Notes under the pieces: generated by a model
What the model was told of the DNA's origin: nothing
Databases searched by the model: none
The model's input: the letters and a program-made list of their open reading frames with translations, nothing else
Shown here: positions 9,383 to 19,012 of the stretch, one piece after another
Numbering within the stretch: the first letter of the stretch is position 1
Layout: every line of letters starts with the position of its first letter
Assembly (NCBI GenBank): GCA_025504975.1
Contig: JANUWI010000018.1
Location: 496,001-560,000, forward strand
From: Plenodomus lindquistii
Lineage: Eukaryota; Ascomycota; Dothideomycetes; Pleosporales; Leptosphaeriaceae
Direction: 5' to 3'
DNA length: 64,000 nt
Made by a program: the position numbers and the translations under genes

Positions 9383-11703
9383 ATGCATCAACACGCCGAG
9401 ATCCCTACACTAAGAGGCACAATCAGGCTCGGGGTACCTCGCCGCGCCACGTCCAGTGCTGACATTCCTTCACTAACACTTCTCGCAGGGACAAGCCAAG
9501 TCTCGCTTCAATCCCGGTCAGCCGCTATGCTTGCAACCTCTCGTCACCAATGTTACTAACTCCCTCCAGCCCCATGCTACGACGTCGACTTCTACCCTTA
9601 CACCCTGCCTGGTATAGATGCTGTCTTTGCCGTTTGTGGCGGCACCTATGTGTGTAGCACCTCGTCTTCGCCTTCTGCTGTCGCTAACTGCCAAAGACCG
9701 TCATCTGTCGCTGTCTTGTTCAAGGGGACAGTACCATCGAGGTCATTCGTTGGTTCGAGCATGACGACGCCCAAGTGCGCCAATACCAAGACGTTGCATC
9801 CAACTTGCTAACCAATCACCACAGGCGTCCACGTCGCCTTATGAATACAATAGCGTCACATGGTCACAAGCTGACAACGGCGACCCGCTCGTCTGTGTAG
9901 CTGGGAGCAAATCCCTGATAAGAATCCTCAATGTCAAGACTGGAGAGCTCGTCCAGGTAACGCTAATCAGGCAAACTCCAAAGGACACATCACTGATTGG
10001 TCACAGACTCTGATAGGCCACGGCGACGCATGTACATGATCCAGCTCCGCATCCAAGCCGCTGACCCTGACTCTGCAGAATATCAACGATCTTGTGGTAT
10101 CACCTTTGGACCCTACCATACTGGCATCAGCTAGTGCCGACTACAGTATACGCATATGGAGCCTGCATGCCGCCAACAGGAAACAGCCCCTTGCAGCAAT
10201 ATGCCACGGACAGGGCCACAAAGATCAAGTCTTGACACTTGTCGGTGGCATCCTTCATCTGCGTTTTTACGGATCGGTATACTTACTCCCATAGGCGTAC
10301 CACCGTCAGGGTCGCTACTTGCTGTCGGCAGGTATGGACACAAAGGTCAACTTGGTACGGCCAGCTTCACAGGTACCGACGTATCAAACAACTGCTAACA
10401 AAAGACAGTGGACCGTACCAGACAATGTAATCGAACATGCGGGAACCGATAAACCGGCTGCCTTACATTATCCCCACTTTTCCACTACCGAAGTTCACAC
10501 TGACTTCATAGACCGGTACTACATTTGTCTCCAAGAAGAGCAGACTTGAGTGCTTACCGTTATAGCGTACAATGGTACAATGATCTCATCCTAAGTCACG
10601 CTGCCCGAGAGGACCACATCCTTCTCTGGCGCATCGACAAATTCAGCTCTGACCGCCCAGAGACTCCACCTCCACCAATACCAACTTCAGTTGCCGTGAG
10701 CAGCAGAACACCGGTCACGGTGCCGGCCGATGCGACCTCAAACACACGATCGGCATGGGGAGGTCGATTTCAACGACTCTTAAAGTTCGAACTGCCACAT
10801 TGTAGTATCTTTTACCTTCGCTTTTCGCTTTTCCATGAGCTGGGTCGCCACCCCATACTCGTGGCAGGCAATGAGAAAAGCCGGGCCTTCTTCTGGGATC
10901 TGCAGCGTCTCGAGCAGGCGCACATGGGTGAAGAGGGGATACAAACCGATCATGCGAATACACTGTCAAAGACCTTACCTCGCCATGTTCGCGAAAGCTC
11001 TACGTCTACTGCGTCATCTGCAGTGAGTGCTGGCTCCAGCACCACTACAAAGACCAAGCGGAAGAAGATGAAGAATCTCCCTCGTGACAAAGGCATAAGC
11101 GATCCCTTTCGACCTATAAAAGCGCACAAATCCATCGAGGTGCCAAAGTACAAGTCTTTCCCTTTCTATAAATTCGCATGGAGTCGTGACGGTCAGTGGT
11201 GCGTCGGCGTCGGAAATCCCAGGTATGCCGATAGTGTGCACACGCTATATTCGACCAATGGCTGACTCGAAGAACCATATCAGTTTGATCAATGTCTTTC
11301 ATCGTTGGAAAGATGGAGTACCATCAATCACTACTGAAGAGAGCATCAGTGTGCCCATGCATGAGGAACAACCACAAATCAGTTAGTCCAAGACCCCCAC
11401 AATCATCGTAACTCAGCTATGGTTAGCCCTCGCTTTTTCCTTATCCTTTAGTGCACTTTCTCAACACGTTTAAGCACTTCCTGCTGACTTGGGAATTTAT
11501 CAGATGAACAGGGCATAATTGATGATCTCACGGAACTTTGCACGGCCTATGAGTTGAGAAAACAATTGGCGAATGACGAAGGTGTTCCTTTCGTCGAAGT
11601 ATTGAGCGAAACTCTAGGCGCCTTTGTCGAGAGCTTACCGCCTTCTGAAAGAGTGTTTGCCCGTTCGCTTGAAGGCCTACAATCACATCCACATCACACT
11701 TGA
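9383..11703 (+). CDS. EED: WD40 Polycomb-group protein EED (PRC2 subunit)
   Basis: Twelve exons are inferred: 9383-9433, 9489-9516, 9570-9649, 9697-9774, 9825-9956, 10007-10027, 10079-10240, 10295-10354, 10409-10515, 10566-11222, 11284-11381, 11504-11703 (about 557 residues). WD40 blades read INDLVVSPLDPTILASASAD..IRIWSL, GRYLLSAGMDTKVNLW, DLILSHAAREDHILLWRI and FYKFAWSRDGQW. The segments GELVQTLIGHGD, HYPHFSTTEVHTDFID and KAHKSIEVPKY are characteristic of EED/ESC, which binds H3K27me3 and activates the PRC2 methyltransferase. Most junctions are standard; intron 6 (10028-10078) must start with GC to keep frame. If the last intron is not used, the gene stops at 11386 with 492 residues. A basic insert lies around 11030-11090. 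Family call is strong; the exact 5' exon and last exon are less sure. Confidence 0.82.
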
Positions 11704-11892
11704 CTGCCGCAAAGCACCTGTTTCCAGCCATGGAATGAAACAATATGCACCCAAATAAGATCAAGTTGGCGCAACACAACGTCACATACCGATACTGGTA
11801 GGCGTCTCGCGCTCCAGACCAAAGGTGTATGGTACAAGAGAAACACAATTGAAATAGCTATTTCGAAGAACCAAATATTCAGCAAATCAGTC

Positions 11893-11922
11893 CCACTAGG
11901 CTCTCCACTAGGCTCTCCACTA
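11893..11922. repeat. 12-bp tandem repeat, about 2.5 copies
   Basis: Unit CCACTAGGCTCT repeated directly, downstream of EED. The 11704-12063 interval otherwise shows nothing recognisable. Confidence 0.8.
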
Positions 11923-12063
11923 CTGCAACTCCGCAGGCGTAATCCTCAAGACATGCGCCCAACTAAGACTCCTTACATCAGCCCATTGTTCCTCCCCTGG
12001 ACCACCCCTCCTCCTCCTTCACAAAGCCCTCTCCACCCCCTCCCACCTTGGACTCCTAGCCCT

Positions 12064-12627
12064 TCAATCATTATCCACGATCTCCCTCACCGCTTCGCTC
12101 GACGCGCCCATCTCCACACCCCATTTCCATCTTCCGTCGCCGCCCCCAGCCACAGTTTCTTCCTCCCCACCATGTAGACCACACTCCGCTCCCTCACTAC
12201 CATACCCATACCCTACTCCACCCGCAACCGCAACTCTAGTACTACACCCCTGTTCCTTACACACCACCGCACCAGGTGTCCTCGCCCACTCCCCTCTCCC
12301 TAGCATCTCCCTCCCAACCTCAATGGCGGGTAGAACCGGTGTCCCCTCTCTACTCGGCACCCTGCTCGGAAAGGACGAGTAGAAACTGTACGTCTTGGCA
12401 CTTGTTCCAGGTGTTGAGGAAAACGAGGATGTCCAGCTGTGGCTATGGCTGCAGTCTGAGTATGCGGATAAAGAGAGCTTGTCGAGCCAGGGTGAGGAGC
12501 GGGGTTTGCGCTGGGCCAAGGAGGTGATAGATGGGCGGGTTAGGGATGGTGGACTGGGATAGGGGAGCGTGGGCATTGGAAGGAGGAAGGTGGTGCATTC
12601 TGTGCAGGTGCAGGATAGAGATGGCAT
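12064..12627 (-). CDS. hypothetical small Cys/Ser-rich protein
   Basis: A single uninterrupted frame from ATG 12627 encodes 187 residues. It starts MPSLSCTCTECTTFLLP and has a Ser/Thr/Pro-rich centre, a conserved-looking segment TPVLPAIEVGREMLGRGEWA, and a Gly-rich then acidic end. There is no signal peptide or known domain. The length, single exon and non-repetitive N-terminus suggest a real lineage-specific gene, but composition alone cannot prove it. It converges on EED. The same frame continues upstream to a GTG at 12675 without an ATG. Confidence 0.5.
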   Translation of the reverse strand: MPSLSCTCTECTTFLLPMPTLPYPSPPSLTRPSITSLAQRKPRSSPWLDKLSLSAYSDCSHSHSWTSSFSSTPGTSAKTYSFYSSFPSRVPSREGTPVLPAIEVGREMLGRGEWARTPGAVVCKEQGCSTRVAVAGGVGYGYGSEGAECGLHGGEEETVAGGGDGRWKWGVEMGASSEAVREIVDND

Positions 12628-13927
12628 TTTGCTGGTATTGCTGTGGTAGTGGTGATTTGCGCTGATGGTAGGCACCTGGATCGTGCAGACTGTCTTGTTA
12701 TGTTTCTAGTTCGTGCTGTTGTGTCTGTCTGATTCGACTTTTGGCGTAAGTAGTGAGGTTTCCGTATCCACTGGAATTGAAATCATGGGTTTTCAACGTC
12801 TGTACAAACTCTAGGGGTCGTCTTCCCAACCTCCAAAGAAAAAAATAATCGCGTCACGTCAAGACTCAGTGCGAATAACCAAGGTAGCAACAATAAAACG
12901 GCGCGCTTTACAAACACAATGGCGACGGAAACAGGTCTATTTGAGACATCCCCTCCCAAAATCACGCGAACTTTTGCTAACCATCTCATGACCCATTAAT
13001 CGACAAATTGTCACAAAAGAGGGCATTTTGGTCGGAATTTCCCCCTTTGTCAACCTTGACACGCGCGAAATGTGGTCCCGATGAACAAAGCCCGGCCCCC
13101 ATAGTTGATGCAAACAAAGACAATGGGCATCCCCACGTGTTTCGTGTGGATCATGCACACGCAAAGCCCACATGCATGCATCACCTTGTCCAAAAAAAAA
13201 AGAAATAGAAAAAAAAACAAAAACTGCCCGGTATTCAAATCGGGCACAGGCACACGCGTGCGTTGCTACGGCAATCCCGTCCTACACTCCCAAGCCCAAT
13301 TCCAGTGGGAAAATATACCTGTGTTTTGCCTCTGACGATGCAGCCGTCCCCCAAATCTGAGTGAATCATTCTGTGGAGAGTTGAGAGACTGCGTGTATGG
13401 TTCTAAGATTGGAGACGTTGTGAGTGTTTAGTGGTGAAAATATGGTATTGATCCATATCATCAATGTATTCGGGGAGGAGCATATTGTCCATGGTTGCTG
13501 CTATTGTTAGCTTAGACATTGCTTTGTGCGGTGTCTTGGTAGTTGCGAGACACATGAGTTTGCACTGGCAGTTGCGACGCGATCTTGGATTGTTCGAGTA
13601 AGCAAGCGGTGACATTATATGATTTCTTTGCGAGGATAGAGGAGACAGTTCGGTTAGTGTATGAAGGGAGTTACTTGATTAACTGGGGGGGGGGGGTTGG
13701 ACGGTTGGGCTGTGGCTTCGTGGAATAGGCGAGAAATTGGAGATGTTGATGAGAGTGTGGAACAGACCATCGGAACACCACTTATGCCGAACCTGATGAC
13801 CTAGTAACGCGTACTTGTGATAGATTGATTCCGAAGGAAATCGTAGCAGTTCTACTCGGCCAGTTGAAGATTGATAGTGGAAAAGCCATGTCAAACGAAT
13901 GAGATCCTATTTGACGTACGCTCCAGC
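12628..13927. other. intergenic region, no gene seen
   Basis: Contains homopolymer runs (A-rich near 13190-13225, a G run near 13684-13696) and a short hairpin near 13228-13248 (GCCCG/CGGGC). No supported reading frame. Confidence 0.55.
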
Positions 13928-14586
13928 TTAGTCGTGTATGTGTGCTTCGGCCATCCACTGCACGTGTTTGTCGACGAGATGATCGAATGCAAGATCGGTT
14001 GCCATCTCATCGAAATCGTCCGCCGCATTGCGACAATCAGATCGACTCGGTATTGAAGGCAAGTCGTAAACCGAATATGACGCGCGGTGAGGAACTGTCA
14101 GCCAGGTGTCATCTTCATGACCCGCGCAGTGAGACCTTGCATCACCTTCATTGATATTACGCCGTTCCACAGGGCCTGTTGTGGACGATCCATTGTGGTG
14201 CTGTTGCTGTCGACTACGCGATGAGCCTTGAAGGGCAGGTGTTCCCACGAATAATCGCGTACGAACGAGCGAGCTGATTCTGCCAGTTCAGCACCGGTAT
14301 GGGGCGCCGCAAGACCTGGCCAAATCTTTTGTCCAATAGTCGGACTGTAGTAGTGATCACCAAATCGAACCTGCGGGCACCTGCATAGTGAACATGTACC
14401 TTTAAACTCAATCCATTTTGAGATGCACTTCGCACCGAAGCAATGGCCGCACGAGAGCTGCATTGGTCTTTAGCGATGCTTAGCAGTACTAGAATTTCTG
14501 TAAGGAATATAACAAATGCAGCAGGCCTTGTGAGAGTCCATCGCATTCGTGTCGGGGCTTTGAGGGTGAGCTTGGTCATGCGTCAT
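13928..14586 (-). pseudogene. RING-finger protein gene interrupted by an in-frame stop
   Basis: From ATG 14586 the frame reads into the first half of a RING finger (KACCICYIPYR). It then meets TAA at 14472-14470 and, in the same frame, continues with the second half: MQLSCGHCFGAKCISKWI and CSLCRCPQ, down to 14098. Both halves are needed for zinc binding, so the stop splits one domain. No intron with usable signals removes it. A second sign of damage is that protein-like sequence after the RING part continues in another frame to 13928 (DDFDEMATDLAFDHLVDKHV). CAA to TAA would be a C-to-T change in CpA context, which is what repeat-induced point mutation produces, though there is no other RIP sign locally. 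A sequencing error is the main alternative. Confidence 0.65.
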
Positions 14587-15677
14587 TTTTTTAGTTCAGG
14601 TCGAAGAGATGTTTGGCAGAAAGGTATCAATGTTCGGATCGGACTTCCAGACCGAGGAGAGAGTGGTAAACACAAGTCCTCCACTGTACATCACGTTCAC
14701 AGTGGTCATGATAAAATCAAGATGTGTGTTCACCGAGATAGCACTGTGAACGTGCTCTTTGGGTTGTATCGCCACAACAGTCTAGACAGTGTCTGCGAGA
14801 ACACAGTACACGAAACGCAGTGTGAACTAAGATTGCTTCAACTTGTTGATAATGTATCTGATCCCCAAGTCTGAACTTTGAGGGGCCGTGATTAAGAAGA
14901 CCGTTATTTCATGTGAGATAATGGGGATCGCGACTCTATTTTGGCACAATATCTATGCCGCTATATAGCATATAAAGTAGATAGATCTCCAACATCAATG
15001 CAAATCAAGCACGCATTCTCTTCCATGAAAAGAAGAATAATATGCAAGTCTGAGTGGGAACGTTCGTCAGAGACCTCAAAAGCACAATAATACAATAAAT
15101 AGATACCATACGCCAGTTATTGTGCCCTCGCACGCGGTGCACGTGGGGGCAGAGGTAAGCCTTAGCAATCACGTGGCACCATTTCTGCCTTGCAAGGTCA
15201 GTCCTGTATATAACTAGATACGGACAAACTGCGATCAAGGTTGTTGATTTATCGGACTCAAGTATGGATGCGAACCGGCGTGCCAATACCCTTTATGTGC
15301 ATGTGTCATTCAAGCCTGGACTTTCGCTTTCGCGCCCACATGTTCGGTTTTCGGGTTGTTTTTCACTGACGTATAAGTGCTACAGCAGTGCATGATTTAA
15401 TTTGTCATCTTTCCTGTGTTGCCTGAATTGGGTTTCAGGCGGCCCATTTCTGACAAAGCGTGCAGAGCGTAAGCAGAAGGAGCGCCAAAAGAGCGCCAGG
15501 GATCAATCTATCAAGTAAACAAGTTAGGCATATATGTATGATATGAAAGCTACTTGTCAGAAAGGAAAAAAAAGACTCCAAATACCATCATCTTCACTTT
15601 GCTGAAAAACTCCCTTCGCATCGATCACCTACTCTACACCCAACACGAAATATCACATTGCATCCAAAACATTCAAA
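14587..15677. other. intergenic region, no gene seen
   Basis: Short frames on both strands without domains. The last 100 bp form the 5' leader of the hydrolase gene. Confidence 0.55.
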
Positions 15678-16615
15678 ATGGCGGAACCACCTGTCATCGT
15701 ACTGGTGCCAGGTTCCTTCACAGTGTCCTCCCAGTACGATTCTCTCGTGAAACCCCTTCGCGAGAAAGGCTACACGTTACATGTCCTCGAACCACCTTGC
15801 TACCCAGCAGGCTACAAAGCCAGGTCCGACCAGTCGCCACCAGGCCTCGCCGATGATGCAAAGTTCGTGCATGACTTCGTGGAGAAGATTGTTGAAGAGG
15901 GAAAGGAGGTTGTGATGTTCGCACATAGCTATGGCGGTATGCTACCAAGTTCAAGGCAGTGCATAGTCAAAATGATCGTAGCTGACTTGCTGATTACAGG
16001 AGTCCCCGCATCAGAATGTCTCAAGGGTATCACAGCCAAAGAAATGGCTGCGCAAAGTAAGAAGGGTGGTGTTTTACGTATCGCATACATGACGTGTGTC
16101 GTGCCCCGCGTTGGCGAAAGCCTAGGTGCCGTGATGGCTGCAAACAAAGGTGGCATGACGCCCATCAATATTGACGAGGTACATGCTCACTCTCTGCCTC
16201 TCACTGCTCATGCTAATCGTTGTGGCAGGATGGTTGGATGTCAAACAACGACCCTGTCGCTAGCGCGGCTTTGGTCTTCAACTCCTTGCCTCCTGCCGAG
16301 GGCGCTGTGGAAGCAGCAAAATTTGGAAAACATTCCAGCACCTGCTTTGGCGACAATTTAATGCACGCGGGCTACATGGATCTACCAGTGAGTTGGTTAT
16401 TTTGCGAGGATGATAAGTGTGTTACGCCGGAAGTGCAGCAGAGTGGAATCGCAGCGATTGAGGAGAGTTGGAAGGGAACGGAGAGAGAAGGGAGGAGCGT
16501 GGAGGTGACGAGATTGGATGTTGATCATGTACCCTTCCTGACGAAGGGAGATGAGGTACGAGCTTGGGTTATTGAGTGTGTTAGGAAGGGGCAAGCGGAT
16601 AGAGTAGCCTCGTAG
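15678..16615 (+). CDS. alpha/beta hydrolase (esterase-like)
   Basis: Three exons (15678-15936, 16000-16178, 16229-16615) encode 274 residues. The start has a good context (CAAAATGGC). The N-terminus VIVLVPGSFTVSSQYDSLVK is the first strand and oxyanion region of the AB_hydrolase_6 type. The nucleophile elbow is AHSYGG (Ser in a slightly altered GxSxG). The acid is expected in FCEDDKCVTP and the catalytic His in LDVDHVPFLT. This matches the fungal salicylate-esterase/methyl-esterase-like hydrolases; the substrate cannot be told from sequence. The first intron (63 bp, right after the nucleophile motif) is a multiple of three and stop-free, so an unspliced reading would insert 21 residues beside the active site. 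Cytosolic, as no signal peptide is visible. Confidence 0.85.
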
Positions 16616-17618
16616 TAATGCTCATAGTCTGGAGAGGGAAGCATCAGACAATCATGACCTTGCCTCACGGCACGAGTAAGTGAACACCTTGGTTAGGGGA
16701 TAACGTTTTGTCGTAGACTCCTGGGAAGAAAGACTCACAAACTCTTCCCGGCTGCGATGCCACTGAGTTCAAAATGAAGCTGACCCATGGCTTGCGGGCG
16801 TGCAATTGTATTGAAGTCAGTGATGAGCTCAAAAGCCATTGCGCGGTGAACAATTCCTGAGAACAACGAGCGTACCATTGCAAGTACAATACATATAACG
16901 CTTACACACAGAGCTTCATATAGAAATATTGCTGGTTTTCCGGTTGCGGACTGCTCTGACAGAAGAGATCATCTTCGTGGCGCCTAGTTTAGACGAGTCG
17001 ACCTGCGACACAACTTGTGCGTCCCCACTTCCCACCGCGAGGCTATTTGACCTTCATACCAATACCACAATTAGGACAAGGCTTGTAATACATAGCTCGG
17101 ACTTAGCTCATTCTCAGTTCTGGTTATCCGGAGTGGCCATGAACATACATTACTCCTACAAGGGGACGCTTTCGCTACCAGCTCTGCTTGTTGGCCTTGT
17201 GATGAGCTGTCCCCCCCATCTATGCGTCTCCATGAAACCTCATGCCTCGCGCGCAAAAATCTCGAAAAGGCAAAGACAGTAGCGCAACAGCATGATGACG
17301 CAATCATACCCTACATGGTGTTTTAATATATGTCAAAGGAAACTTGCCGTTGATTGGCTGAACCAGGCACATGGATACTTACCGGCCTGCAAGATGTCGG
17401 AGGTGCAGCAGGGCACATGGGAGAACGCACATCAATAAGCCTGGCTACTTGGTCTGTAGCAACACGGTAAGGCTCGATGCGTTTCGACTTCCTTGTTGGC
17501 GATGGACGTTGACGAACAGCTGGAATTCTTCTCATTGAAGGCATGAGCGACCCAGCCGTCGCGGCTTCTCACAGTGCACAAAAACTACAAGTATCCACGG
17601 ACATACAATTCACATCTT
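16616..17618. other. intergenic region, possible exons only
   Basis: On the minus strand 17544-17384 reads as a plausible basic exon (MPSMRRIPAVRQRPSPTRKS...) ending at a GTAAGT donor, but I could not build a full gene from it. Nothing else recognisable. Confidence 0.35.
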
Positions 17619-17894
17619 CTAGAATGCCATTGAGATGCTTTCCCAAGGTTTTTCATTGACATTGACATTCCAAGATACAGATCTGACATGCTCTTGGGGT
17701 CGTTTCATCGTCAGTTTGTAACCGATGGTGCGGCAGCCATACGAAACATGAAGCGCATGAACGATAGCACCTTCTCCAATATCACCCAACACACCTGCAC
17801 ACCACATTGATGGGTCTCTATGGTTATATAGGGCAATGAGAATCAGGAACCGGGCACGTATCTGCCTTGCAACGCTCGTGTAAAATCGATCCAT
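17619..17894 (-). CDS. possible small hypothetical protein
   Basis: A 91-residue frame from ATG 17894 has a hydrophobic N-terminal stretch (RFLILIALYN) and a protein-like core (VLGDIGEGAIVHALHVSYG, KLTMKRPQEHV). It matches nothing I recognise. It begins only 33 bp from the divergent CFEM gene and overlaps that gene's likely TATA element, which argues against it. It could be one exon of a longer minus-strand gene reaching to about 17320. Confidence 0.22.
   Translation of the reverse strand: MDRFYTSVARQIRARFLILIALYNHRDPSMWCAGVLGDIGEGAIVHALHVSYGCRTIGYKLTMKRPQEHVRSVSWNVNVNEKPWESISMAF
17823..17829 (+). promoter_or_regulatory. TATA-like element for the CFEM gene
   Basis: TTATATA lies about 100 bp upstream of the CFEM ATG at 17927, a usual fungal spacing. 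Inferred from position only. Confidence 0.4.
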
Positions 17895-17926
17895 TCTCCC
17901 AGCCCTTTATATCCTGTGTCTTGAAT

Positions 17927-18350
17927 ATGCGCGTCGCTATTTCGATAGTCGTCACTGTCTTGAGTGCGGCGTCCATTGTACTTGCGTCGCCGATCATATC
18001 CGAGCCCCTTGTGCAGCGACAGTTTGATACTGTTGGATCTGATGTCGCTGCGATAGGACAATGTCCCGTGAGTTACTATAAACCAGCTTTAGCCGCGCAG
18101 GTTCAACAAGGCTAATATAGCATAGACGGATTGTTGGAATGAAGCTGTAATAGAAGCAGGTTGTGATCCAAATGTAGACGACGAATGCCTATGCGGTCCC
18201 TTCTTCGATGCGGTCACGGACTGCACAAGTGATTCATGCAATGTTGGCGATAATCTTGGTATGTTCTTTTGGCGACAACTTAGGAGTGACGGTCGAAGCT
18301 GATATCAATCCACAGCAGCGCTAAGCTTCTTGCAACCTGCTTGTGTCTGA
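17927..18350 (+). CDS. CFEM-domain small secreted protein, effector candidate
   Basis: Three exons (17927-18067, 18126-18258, 18316-18350) encode 102 residues. A signal peptide (MRVAISIVVTVLSAASIVLA) is followed by a short spacer ending in a dibasic-like VQRQ. The mature part carries exactly eight cysteines in CFEM order: CPTDC, EAGCD, DDECLCGPFFDAV, TDCTSDSC and the final PAC. The DDECLC segment includes the acidic residues that in other CFEM proteins contact haem iron. CFEM proteins act in haem uptake, cell-wall structure or as effectors. Here there is no GPI-anchor tail, since the protein ends one residue after the last Cys, so it should be freely secreted. The last acceptor is a CAG|CAG tandem (18315 or 18318), which changes only one Ala. 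None of the exons is long enough to stand out as a simple open frame. Confidence 0.85.
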
Positions 18351-18665
18351 TATTGAGAATAACTTACCACATTGCGCGCTTACTCTACATCGTCACGGTA
18401 CTGCGGCCTTGTTATGCCCGAACCATTCACTTATCTCCGTTGGTCCAGCATTGTTGCTTGCTCTACAAAAATAAGCCCGATACATCTTTTAATACATATG
18501 GCTCTTGTGGCTTGTTCTGGAGCCCCCTGGTTGAGATTGGGTTTACTTGTAGTGGAATTAAGCACAAATCGTTGCAACGGGAACAGACATGGTGAAGGGC
18601 CGATCTGACAAAATACTTGACAAAAGGCCATATGGACAGTGTAGTAGTTGTACATTATATGATAT
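18351..18665. other. intergenic, nothing recognisable
   Basis: 3' flank of the CFEM gene. Short frames only. Confidence 0.5.
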
Positions 18666-19012
18666 TTAACGCGACGCTGCTGGAATCAAAGCTGTTCCCT
18701 CTTGACCTCGTGGATATTGAGATAGCCGACGTACCCGATCATTGACTGGTTGCTGTATATGATTGGGAATTCCTCTGAGGAGTTGGTATAGAGCATCATC
18801 CGCGACATGGGACTCAGTCGATTTCATCGATTTGATACATCTGAGCTTCATCTTCTTTAAAAGGCTGTGACGTCGCTTCAAACTCGACGATTGGCATCAT
18901 AAACTCACCATGTCGAACGAACACGCACTTCACTCCCAAGATACTCCGGCTCTTTGAAGAGACAGACCAAGAAGGACGCCAGGACGAAGCTCACTGTTAG
19001 CTCTCTTCTCAT
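18666..19012 (-). CDS. possible small secreted protein, two exons
   Basis: Exon 19012-18909 encodes a signal-peptide-like start (MRRELTVSFVLASFLVCLFK) and ends at a GTGAGT donor. Exon 18864-18666 follows a CACAG acceptor and runs to a stop, about 100 residues in all. No family is recognised. Another frame across exon 2 also looks protein-like (SNQSMIGYVGYLNIHEVKRE), so the splice choice or the integrity of the gene is uncertain; it may be a decayed copy. It converges on the CFEM gene. Confidence 0.33.

Noticed and set aside
13228..13250. TTCAAAT between GCCCG and CGGGC, resembling a tRNA T-arm
   Set aside because: Loop length is wrong and no D-arm, anticodon arm or acceptor stem could be found upstream.
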